Positions 1 to 8,894 are shown, numbered from the stretch's first letter. The stretch is DNA of 33,201 bases from Eubacteriales bacterium (GCA_030537565.1 JAUNVS010000016.1:1-33201), one strand, 5' to 3'. The notes: a model not told the origin generated them from the letters alone. Made by a program: numbers and translations.

Positions 1-1
1 T

Positions 2-424
2 TCCAGTGAGCGCATGATGGATGCCCTTTATTTGATGAAGGGAGAATTGATAGGACTCACTGATGGAAATGTCAGCTTCGATTCGAGCTTTGAAAAGGAG
101 TTAAACCCGAATCGCTTGGCGTCGATGCTTTATGAAGCCATGCGCTTGGATCCAAACATCGAGATTTCAAATGAGGATCTCAAAGATCAACTCGAGCGAC
201 TTTTGGCTCAGGACCCGGTATTACAGAAGAATTTAGTTGATTTGTTTGTCGGCTATCTAAATATGGATGCGAGCACTACGGTGGGGGATGATCTCAACGC
301 CTGGTTGCAGGAACAGGGGGAATTTCTCCAACGTTTTTGGCATTCACTGCGTGAGTCTAAAATATGGAATGATACAGTTAGTGAGTTCAGATCTCTTGTC
401 AACACGCTGCTACCAAGTGAATAG
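2..424 (+). CDS. Unidentified protein, C-terminal part only (5' end outside window)
   Basis: The frame is open to the left edge of the window, so this is the last 140 or so residues of a longer gene and not a complete protein starting at the ATG at 14. I do not recognise the family. The visible part is acidic and helical-looking, with no membrane segment, no cysteine pattern and no nucleotide-binding motif. It ends 28 bases before a DUF697/YcjF-like gene on the same strand. In other bacteria DUF697 proteins often follow a GTPase or a YcjX-type P-loop protein, so an upstream P-loop domain lost to the window edge is possible. That is only inference from context. Confidence 0.6.
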   Translation, partial: SSERMMDALYLMKGELIGLTDGNVSFDSSFEKELNPNRLASMLYEAMRLDPNIEISNEDLKDQLERLLAQDPVLQKNLVDLFVGYLNMDASTTVGDDLNAWLQEQGEFLQRFWHSLRESKIWNDTVSEFRSLVNTLLPSE

Positions 425-452
425 GATAAGAGTTAAAAGTTGAGGTATTTTC

Positions 453-1433
453 TTGAATCGCATTAAAAAGACACACTTGGGGATCTTGTTGGCAACAAGT
501 CTCTTGATTGTACTGATCATCTTCATGATTAACCAGTGCCTCAGTTTGGCCTCGTTTTTGAGTTTTGGGGAGCCCAGGGTTCAGCTTGTCCTGAGTATTC
601 TTTTCCTCATCGTGATCTTCTCGCTGCTCGGATTTCCAATATGGCTTTTTTACCGATACCCACAACGCGAAGCTCTCCCTGAGGATCGCAATAGTCGCCA
701 CTACAGCGTTGCACTCGATAAACAGCTGAGAGGACTCAAGCGAAACCGCTTTTTACGTCAATCAGGACATTTGTTTGATCCGGAACTTGATCTCGAAATA
801 CAGGTTCAGCTCGCCCAAAAACGGCTTAGTATCGAGGCCAATCGCTTGATTCGTGCCGAAGCGAGTTCGGTCTTTTTGAGCACAGCGATATCTCAAAATG
901 GAGTCCTCGATGCGGCCTTCGTAGTGGTTTCGTTATTCCGTTTGATTTACCGCTTGACTCGCCTCTATGAGAATCGTCCACAAATCCTAAAGATCATCAA
1001 AATTTACAACTACATTCTCGCTGCTATTTTCTTGGCGCGCAGCATCGAGGATCTCGACTTAATCGAGGCTCAGTTGGAGCCGATGATTTCTGCTTTAGTC
1101 AGCAGTTCCATGCTCGCGATGATTCCAGGTGCAAAACAGATCAGTCAGATTGTCATCACGTCTCTCGCAGAAGGAAGCGTTAATGCCCTGCTCTGTCTTC
1201 GGGTCGGAGTGATGTGTCGTCGGCTACTCTCGAGTCACCTCGAACTTCCGAAACGAGAACTTCGTCGCGAAGCCTCAATCGAGGCAAGTGGTTTATTCAT
1301 ACGCCTGGTACGTGAGAATGGTTCTGCGATTGTTCGCGTGGTCGGTCGTTGTTTCAAAGACTTACCCAAGAATATCGTGCGGCGAAAACGTCGGGATAAT
1401 TCAGATGATTGCTTAACGAGCGTCGAAAAATAA
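453..1433 (+). CDS. DUF697/YcjF-like membrane protein
   Basis: The protein has 326 residues. Two hydrophobic segments near residues 8-32 and 43-68 anchor it. A cytoplasmic region follows, and residues about 120-260 match the DUF697/YcjF pattern: an EANRLIRAEAS helix, then ISQNGVLDA, a hydrophobic RLIYRLTRLY stretch, and a late AEGSVNALLCLRVG segment corresponding to the family's QG-x-G-x-L-x-T-x-R-V-G motif. The start is TTG at 453, preceded by GAGG at 442-445 with 7-base spacing. No ATG fits better. The C-terminus is strongly basic (RRKRRD). The biochemical role of this family is unknown, though relatives sit beside GTPases or stress-induced P-loop proteins. Pattern recognition only; no search was run. 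Confidence 0.6.
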   Translation: MNRIKKTHLGILLATSLLIVLIIFMINQCLSLASFLSFGEPRVQLVLSILFLIVIFSLLGFPIWLFYRYPQREALPEDRNSRHYSVALDKQLRGLKRNRFLRQSGHLFDPELDLEIQVQLAQKRLSIEANRLIRAEASSVFLSTAISQNGVLDAAFVVVSLFRLIYRLTRLYENRPQILKIIKIYNYILAAIFLARSIEDLDLIEAQLEPMISALVSSSMLAMIPGAKQISQIVITSLAEGSVNALLCLRVGVMCRRLLSSHLELPKRELRREASIEASGLFIRLVRENGSAIVRVVGRCFKDLPKNIVRRKRRDNSDDCLTSVEK

Positions 1434-1570
1434 GAGTGCTCTCGCCAAGTGTCTTAGCAACTTCAAACAATAAAATAGATCTATATAGATTAGAATCGGA
1501 TTAATCGCCTGAAAACATTGGTGATGATAAAGATGATCTTTGGATTTTCAACAAAGCGTAGCGAGTCGAT

Positions 1571-1599
1571 TTGACGCACTATTTTAGTCGGACTACAAT
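1571..1599 (+). promoter_or_regulatory. Sigma-A-type promoter of the ATP synthase operon
   Basis: TTGACG at 1571-1576 and TACAAT at 1594-1599 are separated by exactly 17 bases, which is close to the housekeeping consensus. Transcription would begin near 1606, about 75 bases before the atpB start. The promoter lies inside the 248-base gap between the DUF697 gene and atpB. It also rules out any atpB start upstream of about 1600. Confidence 0.75.
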
Positions 1600-1681
1600 G
1601 CAAATTGGCTCAGTTAGTTGGAGTTTATATCTGCAAACGTTTCCTAAATGTGAATGTGAACAGATGCGAAATGAGGCGAGT

Positions 1682-2533
1682 ATGCAAGAAATAATTGAAT
1701 TTTTGCGTGCGCTCGGTCGTAATTTGTGGGAGCAAGCGCGCATTGGTGGCCGCAGTATCTCTGATGGAATCACCGAGACGCTCGATTACGGCGGGCGCGT
1801 TCACATCCATATTGGAAATATCAGTATTCCAATTTCAGATGCGAGCATTGCGCTCTGCTTTACAACCTTGATCATCTTAATCATTGCGCTTGTCTTGCGG
1901 ACGGCTTTAAAGCTTAGTGGCATTAATCGCCGCCAGACGATCCTTGAGGCCGCATACCAGGGGCTAGTCAATCTAGGGAAGTCATTTGGACTTGATCAGC
2001 GGCAGGCTGCCACGATGGCACCGATTATTGCTTCGATTTTCTCATTGATCACGGTGTCGAACTTACTCTCGTTGGCCAAGCTTAAGCCAGCTGCTCAGAA
2101 CCCAGCCTTTCCCATCAGTCTCGCGTTGTTTACGGTCTGTCTATGTATTTTCATGGGGATCCGCTTCGTCGGTATATCTGGATTTATGCGTTCTCTGATG
2201 CATCCGATGCCAGCACTGATGCCATTTCAGGTTCTTGACTACTTGATTAAGCCGATTTCATTGGCCTTTCGTCTCTTTGGCAATATTTTTGGTGCCTTCA
2301 TCCTCATTGAATTTTTGGGATTGGTCTTGCCATTAATAGTTCCGACTGTCTTCGGCCTTTGGTTCGATTTAGCTGACGGTATCCTCCAGGGTTTGATTTT
2401 TGCGATCCTGAGCTTGAACTATGTTGGCGAGATTGTTGAGAAGAGCTCAGAGATGGAAGAGTTGGCTGCTGAGAAGCGTATGGCTAAAGCTGAGAAGAAT
2501 TTTGCGATAAAGTCAGATCAAGCATCGTCATAG
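1682..2533 (+). CDS. atpB: ATP synthase F0 subunit a
   Basis: Subunit a of the membrane F0 sector forms the two half-channels that bring ions to the c-ring. The 283-residue product has five or six hydrophobic segments and the hallmark KPISLAFRLFGN segment, in which R197 is the essential stator arginine (Arg210 in E. coli). The start at 1682 has GAGG 5 bases upstream. Earlier in-frame starts lie in or right beside the promoter (1571, 1598) or lack a ribosome site (1664). Two family features look changed. The residue nine after the arginine, Glu219 in E. coli, is Phe. The usual PTADxN-type segment before a late helix is replaced by NPAFPISLAL. The C-terminal tail is charged and longer than in E. 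coli. The subunit call is firm; ion specificity cannot be read from it. Confidence 0.93.
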   Translation: MQEIIEFLRALGRNLWEQARIGGRSISDGITETLDYGGRVHIHIGNISIPISDASIALCFTTLIILIIALVLRTALKLSGINRRQTILEAAYQGLVNLGKSFGLDQRQAATMAPIIASIFSLITVSNLLSLAKLKPAAQNPAFPISLALFTVCLCIFMGIRFVGISGFMRSLMHPMPALMPFQVLDYLIKPISLAFRLFGNIFGAFILIEFLGLVLPLIVPTVFGLWFDLADGILQGLIFAILSLNYVGEIVEKSSEMEELAAEKRMAKAEKNFAIKSDQASS

Positions 2534-2587
2534 GATGGCGCAGGCTGATTGTGATTTTTATAGATTTTAAGGCGCAGCAATGCGCTT

Positions 2588-2593
2588 AGGAGG
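2588..2593 (+). promoter_or_regulatory. Consensus Shine-Dalgarno of atpE
   Basis: A full AGGAGG is followed by six T residues and the atpE ATG at 2600. It is the strongest ribosome site in the operon, which fits the high copy number of subunit c per enzyme. Just upstream, GCGC at 2572-2575 can pair with GCGC at 2582-2585. Confidence 0.7.
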
Positions 2594-2599
2594 TTTTTT

Positions 2600-2830
2600 A
2601 TGGATAGAGGTTTGATTGCTGTTGCGGCCGGTTTGGCGATTGGAATCGCCGCAGGGCTCTGCGGTCTAGGCATCGGTTTGTCTTCAGGACGCGCCTTTGA
2701 AGCGATTGCCCGCCAACCCGAGCAGGGGAAGAAGATCCAGACGCTTTTGTTAGCTGGCATCGTGTTTATGGAATCGATGGCTATTTACGCGCTCGTCGTC
2801 AGCCTCTTGCTCCTCTTCGTCTTTAAATAA
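2600..2830 (+). CDS. atpE: ATP synthase F0 subunit c
   Basis: The 76-residue protein is two hydrophobic helices joined by the conserved polar loop ARQPEQ (R38-Q39-P40). The ion-carrying carboxylate is E58, followed by S59, with Y63 four residues on. Glycine repeats in helix 1 (GLAIGIAAGLCGLGIG) are the packing motif of c-rings. Sodium-coupled rings such as that of Ilyobacter have a glutamine in helix 1 that ligates Na+. The aligned position here is I25, while the ES and Y parts of the Na+ signature remain. This leans towards H+ coupling without proving it. Length and position between atpB and atpF are standard. Confidence 0.96.
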   Translation: MDRGLIAVAAGLAIGIAAGLCGLGIGLSSGRAFEAIARQPEQGKKIQTLLLAGIVFMESMAIYALVVSLLLLFVFK

Positions 2831-2875
2831 GCGTACTCGATTGACGCTTATTGGTCAGGATTAAGGAAGTTCTCC

Positions 2876-3463
2876 ATGATTCATACGCTCGTCTCAATGC
2901 ATATCATTGCATTAGAGCAGTCGCTCGACCTGTTTTCTCGGGAGAATCTGGCCTCCTATCTCGCGACTGCGATTTTGGCACTGGTCAACCTAGGGCTCAC
3001 TTACTGGATTATCAAGCGAATCCTCTTTAAGCCAATTCAGAAACTACTAGAAGCCCGACGCGAGAAAATCGAGTCGGACCTAGCTGCTGCTGAGTTGCAT
3101 AAGCAGGAGGCAGAGGCGCTCGAAGCTCAGTATCACAGTAAACTACAGGCCGCTCATGATGAGGCCTCCTCGATTATTCGAGATGCTCAGAAGCTCGCTG
3201 ATTTGCAGGCCAGCCAGCGTCGCCAGGAGGTTGAGGAGGAACTCGATCTCTGGCGCAAGCGTGTCCATGAAGAGTTATCGGTTGATGAAGCACGTCAGGA
3301 ACTCGCACGCAAACAAGCGGTCGTCGATATTTCCACTGAAATGTTGAGGCAGATATTTAAATCTCAGTCCGATGACAGTTTGTTGGATGAGAAAATTCAA
3401 GCAGCTGAGGCGGAGGTCCGTAAACAGATGTCCATGAAAGAGGCAGTACGCGATGAAGAATAA
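2876..3463 (+). CDS. atpF: ATP synthase F0 subunit b (peripheral stalk)
   Basis: The 195-residue protein has one membrane helix at about residues 26-50 (LASYLATAILALVNLGLTYW), the ILFKPI exit motif, then a long charged coiled coil to the C-terminus. This is the usual architecture of the b dimer that links F0 to the top of F1. AAGGAAG six bases before ATG 2876 supports the start. The protein is about 25-30 residues longer than many b subunits, with an acidic tail. In the canonical enzyme the b C-terminus docks on the delta C-terminal domain, which here is fused to alpha. The last 11 bases overlap the alpha gene, suggesting coupled translation. Confidence 0.93.
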   Translation: MIHTLVSMHIIALEQSLDLFSRENLASYLATAILALVNLGLTYWIIKRILFKPIQKLLEARREKIESDLAAAELHKQEAEALEAQYHSKLQAAHDEASSIIRDAQKLADLQASQRRQEVEEELDLWRKRVHEELSVDEARQELARKQAVVDISTEMLRQIFKSQSDDSLLDEKIQAAEAEVRKQMSMKEAVRDEE

Positions 3464-5261
3464 ACAGCAACGGCCGAAAATCGAAATTATTTCGGCTGAA
3501 AAACTGGATGATGCACGGAAGAATCGCATCATCGCTTCGATAGCTGGCGAGGACTATGAAGTCGAAGAACACGTAGCTCCAGAAATATTGGGGGGCTTCG
3601 TCGCTCGTAAGGATTCAACTCAGTATGACTTCTCCGTCCAGGGGCATATCAAACGCATGGGAGCTACTCTGCGTAAAAATTTTAAACAAGCCGATATCGA
3701 AGATTTGGCGGAGGCGTCATCCGACCCGTTAGAGCGTAACAGTAAACGCTCTCAGGAGCTTTTGGACAGTGAGTGGGTCAAACAGCAACTCTCTTCCGTG
3801 AAAGCATATGATGTTCGCGAGGTGGGTGAAGTCCAATTTGTCGCCGACGGAGTGTGTTATGTCGATGGACTGCCCTCTTGTAAAAACCAAGAGCTCTTAC
3901 TATTCGGAGAGGATCAGTACGGACTCGTCATGAACCTTGAGGATGAGCGTGTCGGTGTCGTTTTATTAGACCAAAACGCCCAGGTGCGCTGCGGTGACAT
4001 CTGTATGTCTACGGGGAGGACTCTCTCTGTACCCACTGGATCTCATCTGCTCGGACGAATTGTTAACCCGCTTGGTGAGCCCCTCGATGAACGTGGGGAC
4101 ATTGAGGCAATCAATCTTCGGCCGATCGAAGCGCCTTCGGCCTCGATCATCGATCGACAGGCGGTTAACCAAGCCCTTTACACCGGCATCACAGCAATCG
4201 ATGCCATGATTCCCATCGGGCGCGGTCAGCGTGAATTGATTATCGGCGACCGTCGTTCGGGGAAAACTTCGATAGCGGCGGAAACCATCCTCAACCAAAA
4301 GGGGCAAAATGTCGCCTGTATTTATGTCGCGATAGGACAGCGTATGTCTGCGGTCAGTGAACTCGTTCGTCGCTTTCGGCGAGAGGGAGCCATGGAATAC
4401 ACGAGCGTTGTCATCGCATCGGCGTCAGACTCCGCTGCCATGCAGTACATCGCACCTTATGCAGCGACTGCTATGGCAGAGGGCCTGATGTATAACGAAA
4501 AACGGGACGTATTAATTGTCTACGATGACCTCTCGAAGCATGCGGTAGCCTACCGAGCCATATCCCTTTTGCTACGTCGCCCCCCAGGGCGTGAAGCGTA
4601 CCCTGGCGACATCTTCTATATTCACTCGCGCCTCCTCGAGCGCGCTCTCCGGCTATCGCCGGAGCTCGGTTCGGGCTCGATTACGGCTCTGCCGATTATC
4701 GAGACTCAAAACGGTAACATCTCGGCCTTTGTCCCAACCAATGTGATATCGATTACTGACGGTCAGATTTTCCTGGATACGGAGAAGTTTTTTTCAGGAC
4801 AGCGGCCAGCTGTTAGTGAGGGCTTGTCAGTATCGCGTGTTGGCGGTGCGGCCCAATCGAAAGCGATGAAAAAAGTTGCTGGTTCTCTACGTTTGACCCT
4901 CTCACAGGCACAGGAACTTGAAGCCTTTAGCCGACTCAATAGTGAGAGCGATTCGAGCACGCAGGCACAGGTTCGTCGTGGGCGACTGATCAAACTCTTA
5001 CTTAATCAGGGACTCGGCGAGCGACGCAAGATGCAGGATTCTGTTTTCTTGATTTACCTTTGCAATAATGGCTATCTCGATGAGATGGACCTCGAGGCCG
5101 CTGAAACGGCATTTAAAGAACTACCCCTCGTTTTCCAGAGTCATGCCAGTGAAGCCTATGAGAAGATGGGAGAAACTGGGCAGCTTAGTCTTGAGATTGA
5201 ATCGGCCATGCTCGAGAGCTTCCACGCATATCTGAATTCTAGCGGACACGAGGAGGCATAA
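3453..5261 (+). CDS. atpA: ATP synthase F1 alpha subunit with N-terminal delta C-terminal-domain fusion
   Basis: The protein has 602 residues, where alpha is usually 500-513. From about residue 123 onward it is a complete alpha subunit: a beta-barrel, Walker A GDRRSGKT at 265-272, the CIYVAIGQR segment, VYDDLSKHAVAYR, and the late ISITDGQIFL and SVSRVGGAAQ motifs. The Walker A sits about 95 residues later than usual. Residues about 9-75 read as the C-terminal domain of delta (OSCP): IEIISAEKLDD, then EILGGFVAR at 44-52, then YDFSVQGHIKRMG at 58-70. These parallel E. coli delta segments VISAAALS, VMAGVIIR and IDGSVRGRLERL. A polar linker of 35-45 residues joins the two. The six-helix N-terminal half of delta, which normally holds alpha, is absent, and no separate atpH fits because this gene overlaps atpF by 11 bases. 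The start at 3453 has AAAGAGG nine bases upstream. The alpha call is certain; the delta identity rests on motif alignment by eye. Confidence 0.9.
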   Translation: MKNKQQRPKIEIISAEKLDDARKNRIIASIAGEDYEVEEHVAPEILGGFVARKDSTQYDFSVQGHIKRMGATLRKNFKQADIEDLAEASSDPLERNSKRSQELLDSEWVKQQLSSVKAYDVREVGEVQFVADGVCYVDGLPSCKNQELLLFGEDQYGLVMNLEDERVGVVLLDQNAQVRCGDICMSTGRTLSVPTGSHLLGRIVNPLGEPLDERGDIEAINLRPIEAPSASIIDRQAVNQALYTGITAIDAMIPIGRGQRELIIGDRRSGKTSIAAETILNQKGQNVACIYVAIGQRMSAVSELVRRFRREGAMEYTSVVIASASDSAAMQYIAPYAATAMAEGLMYNEKRDVLIVYDDLSKHAVAYRAISLLLRRPPGREAYPGDIFYIHSRLLERALRLSPELGSGSITALPIIETQNGNISAFVPTNVISITDGQIFLDTEKFFSGQRPAVSEGLSVSRVGGAAQSKAMKKVAGSLRLTLSQAQELEAFSRLNSESDSSTQAQVRRGRLIKLLLNQGLGERRKMQDSVFLIYLCNNGYLDEMDLEAAETAFKELPLVFQSHASEAYEKMGETGQLSLEIESAMLESFHAYLNSSGHEEA

Positions 5262-6221
5262 ATGGCCTCGAAGAATGACATGAAACGGCGGATGAAATCA
5301 ATCCGCGATCTGCGTCAGATGACTCGCGCCATGCAGCTGATTTCACAGATTAAGCGGGGAAAGGCGATGCGCCTCCTCGATAAGTCGAAGCCTTTCTACG
5401 TCTACACGATGCGGACGATGAACGAGATTATGATCCAGTCACCGAATCTCTTCGACCCACTTTTCCAACGGCGGAAGAAAGCAGCGGGTAGCACGTGGAA
5501 GATTCGCATCATCCTCGTACCTGCTGAAGAGGGGATGGCTGCAGCCTATAGCTTAAAAGTCCTCCGACATGCGGAAAAGCTTGCTGATGAGCTCCTCGAA
5601 CATGTGCGGGCTCAGGGCTACGATGCCGAGGTCCGTTTTCAGAGTCTGGGACGTTCGATGGCCCATCGTCTAGCGGAAGATGGGTATCTAAGCCTCGAGG
5701 ATATTCCCTGTGAAAAAAAAGAGCCAGACTATTATTTCAGTCATGATTTAGCGAGTCAGATTCTCGGAGACTACCACCATGAAGTCTTTGACGAAGTCTA
5801 TTTCGTTTACATGCATATGAATACGAAGGTGAGTTCAGATCCGTTTTATATTCGCATGTTTCCAGCGGATGCGCTTGGACTCCGACTTTTAACAAAGAAG
5901 ATGTTGAGTGCAGAGGAGCTTGAATATGAGAATGCTTACATCTCGAAGCTCAAGCACCGGCGCTTAGATTTTGAACCGAATGAATTGGAAGTGATTAAGT
6001 ATCTCGAGTCCGCTTATGCGACGGCGATGCTTTATGGAATTCTCAATGAAGCGTATGCGGCCGAACAGACATTCCGTATGCAATCGATGGATTCTGCGAC
6101 GACGAATGCAGATGAGCTTCTCGAGGATTTGCAGGCTTTGATGAACCAGACTCGACAGGCAGAGATTACGGAAGAACTTAATGAAATAATCGCTGGTGCT
6201 TCTTCCTTAGACCAGCATTGA
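5262..6221 (+). CDS. atpG: ATP synthase F1 gamma subunit (divergent centre)
   Basis: Gamma is the rotating central shaft. The 319-residue product keeps both terminal coiled-coil helices: MASKNDMKRRMKSIRDLRQMTRAMQLIS at the start, and an end carrying FRMQSMDSATTNA then RQAEITEELNEIIAGA. The central Rossmann-like domain keeps its outline, for example DEVYFVYMHMNTKV. The highly conserved GLCGxxN segment near residue 90 is replaced by EEGMAAAYS. The protein is about 30 residues longer than usual. It starts immediately after the alpha stop codon, with AGGAGG five bases before the ATG, inside the end of the alpha gene. The role is certain; the central divergence is notable. Confidence 0.93.
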   Translation: MASKNDMKRRMKSIRDLRQMTRAMQLISQIKRGKAMRLLDKSKPFYVYTMRTMNEIMIQSPNLFDPLFQRRKKAAGSTWKIRIILVPAEEGMAAAYSLKVLRHAEKLADELLEHVRAQGYDAEVRFQSLGRSMAHRLAEDGYLSLEDIPCEKKEPDYYFSHDLASQILGDYHHEVFDEVYFVYMHMNTKVSSDPFYIRMFPADALGLRLLTKKMLSAEELEYENAYISKLKHRRLDFEPNELEVIKYLESAYATAMLYGILNEAYAAEQTFRMQSMDSATTNADELLEDLQALMNQTRQAEITEELNEIIAGASSLDQH

Positions 6222-6232
6222 GGTAAATATAG

Positions 6233-7672
<1,440 letters not shown>

Positions 7673-7694
7673 AAACTTAGACGGGGGAGGATGC

Positions 7695-8135
7695 ATGAAA
7701 CACGCTTATTTTCGCTTTGAATTCGTGACTCCTGAGGGCGCGATTATTGAGAGTGATAAGACCTGGCGGGTGCAAATTAATGCCTATGATGGGCTTCTCG
7801 CAGTTGAGCGAGGACACATGCCTCTCGTTGTTCCAATTACGCCGGGCATTCTAAAAGTGAATACAGAGGATGAGGAGATCATTCGATTCGCGTCCCATGG
7901 TTATGCCATGATTGAACCCGAAGAAGTGGTCGTCCTCGCATCTGCTTCGGAATGGCCCGATGAAATCGATGTCGAACGGGCACGCCATTCTCTAGAACGT
8001 GGCCAGCGGCATTACCAAGAGGCCCAGCTGAGTCATAATGCAGCGAGCCTCTCGCGAGCAGAGCATGCGATTCGTCGCGCCAAAGCCCGACTCCATATTC
8101 ACGAGGTCTATGCCAAACAGCATCACGAATCGTGA
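7695..8135 (+). CDS. atpC: ATP synthase F1 epsilon subunit
   Basis: The 146-residue protein has the N-terminal beta-sandwich that binds gamma and the c-ring (FEFVTPEGAIIESDK, then GHMPLVVPITPGIL) and the C-terminal helical hairpin (EIDVERARHSLERGQ, then LSRAEHAIRRAKARLHI). The usual GxxGILPGH turn is altered to DGLLAVERGH. A GGGGGAGG tract ends four bases before ATG 7695. Another ATG at 7691 is out of frame. This is the last gene of the operon. It converges on thymidine kinase with a gap of only 22 bases, and I see no strong terminator there, only a 14-base palindrome at 8137-8150 without a T run. Confidence 0.94.
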   Translation: MKHAYFRFEFVTPEGAIIESDKTWRVQINAYDGLLAVERGHMPLVVPITPGILKVNTEDEEIIRFASHGYAMIEPEEVVVLASASEWPDEIDVERARHSLERGQRHYQEAQLSHNAASLSRAEHAIRRAKARLHIHEVYAKQHHES

Positions 8136-8157
8136 AAGGATATTTATCCTCAGTAAA

Positions 8158-8760
8158 CTAGATCTCGGAGCTCGTCGCTGCACTCGCTCGAGCCGCTTGA
8201 TAGCAAACGCCACAGAGCGACTCATATTCGACGGAGTCTTCCCCATCGATGGCTAGTTGGGCACCTTCGAAGACATAACGGCCGTTGATCTTACGGGCAT
8301 TAAAAATTGCCTTTCGTCCGCAGGCGCAGACGGTCTTTAACTCTTCGATGCTATGGGCCAAAAGCATAAGCCGATCGCTGCCTTCGAAGGCTTCACGACG
8401 AAAATCACTTCGTAGGCCGTAGCAGATCACCGGGATCTCCGCATCAATCACAAGATCAAAGAGTTGATCACAGTGTTTTCGAGAGAGAAATTGTGCCTCA
8501 TCAACGAGGATGCAGGAGATTGCTGCTGCCGCATGTTCTTCAAGAATGCGACGGCGCAAATCACTATCGGGATCCAAGAGAAAATCCACCTTACGAGAGA
8601 TCCCGAGGCGGGAGCAGATCTGTTCACCGCCCTTACTATCGGCTCGGACTTTTATTAAATAAACGCGCATGCCACGCTCTTCGTAGTTGTGGGCTACTTG
8701 GAGTAGATTGGTGCTCTTACCTGAATTCATTGCACCGTAGCGAAAATATAACTTAGCCAT
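8158..8760 (-). CDS. tdk: Thymidine kinase (type II)
   Basis: The enzyme phosphorylates thymidine to dTMP in the salvage pathway, in the cytoplasm. The 200-residue product starts with the phosphate-binding loop (YGAMNSGKST, residues 8-17). It has Walker B VDEAQF with the catalytic base E88, the lasso-type YGLRSDF loop at 114-120, and two cysteine pairs for structural zinc (C145/C147 and C183/C186). Length is typical for the bacterial TK1-like family. GGAGA lies just upstream of the ATG on the minus strand. The gene is convergent with atpC and divergent from the LCP-like gene. Confidence 0.95.
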   Translation of the reverse strand: MAKLYFRYGAMNSGKSTNLLQVAHNYEERGMRVYLIKVRADSKGGEQICSRLGISRKVDFLLDPDSDLRRRILEEHAAAAISCILVDEAQFLSRKHCDQLFDLVIDAEIPVICYGLRSDFRREAFEGSDRLMLLAHSIEELKTVCACGRKAIFNARKINGRYVFEGAQLAIDGEDSVEYESLCGVCYQAARASAATSSEI

Positions 8761-8798
8761 GGGTCTCCATTCTCATTGTCATCAAGTTGAAACTCTAG

Positions 8799-8831
8799 AG
8801 GGGCTTACAAGCCCCTAGGAGTGGTTATAAT
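8799..8831 (+). promoter_or_regulatory. Palindrome over a promoter in the tdk/LCP intergenic region
   Basis: AGGGGCTT at 8799-8806 and its exact reverse complement at 8809-8816 flank a 2-base centre. That is too tight for an RNA hairpin loop but typical of an operator. TATAAT at 8826-8831 is a perfect -10 for the LCP-like gene. The best -35, CTTACA at 8804-8809 with 16-base spacing, lies inside the palindrome. A bound regulator would cover the -35. Which protein binds is unknown. Confidence 0.5.
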
Positions 8832-8894
8832 ACTATCCTGTGATTCCGACGAGGGCTAGACTTGCGTCGGTAAAATCGACTAGGGGAGATGGCC

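Noticed and set aside
1474-1483. 10-base palindrome ATAGATCTAT before the ATP synthase promoter
   Set aside because: Short, AT-rich and not placed over the promoter; expected by chance in a window of this size.
1571-1681. Longer atpB starting at TTG 1571
   Set aside because: That codon is the -35 box of a near-consensus promoter, and transcription would start about 35 bases later. GAGG before 1682 supports the shorter form.
3453-3800. Alpha extension as a frameshift or missed stop joining a normal delta gene to alpha
   Set aside because: Only the C-terminal half of delta is present, the frame is clean, the start has a ribosome site and overlaps atpF, and the linker reads as coding sequence. 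A sequencing error would not remove the N-terminal half.
3966-4307. Open frames on the minus strand within atpA, atpD, hppA and helD
   Set aside because: They lie wholly opposite well-supported genes, have no ribosome sites and show no recognisable domains.
8137-8150. Palindrome AGGATA-TT-TATCCT between atpC and tdk as a terminator
   Set aside because: The usable stem is only five pairs and no T run follows on either strand.
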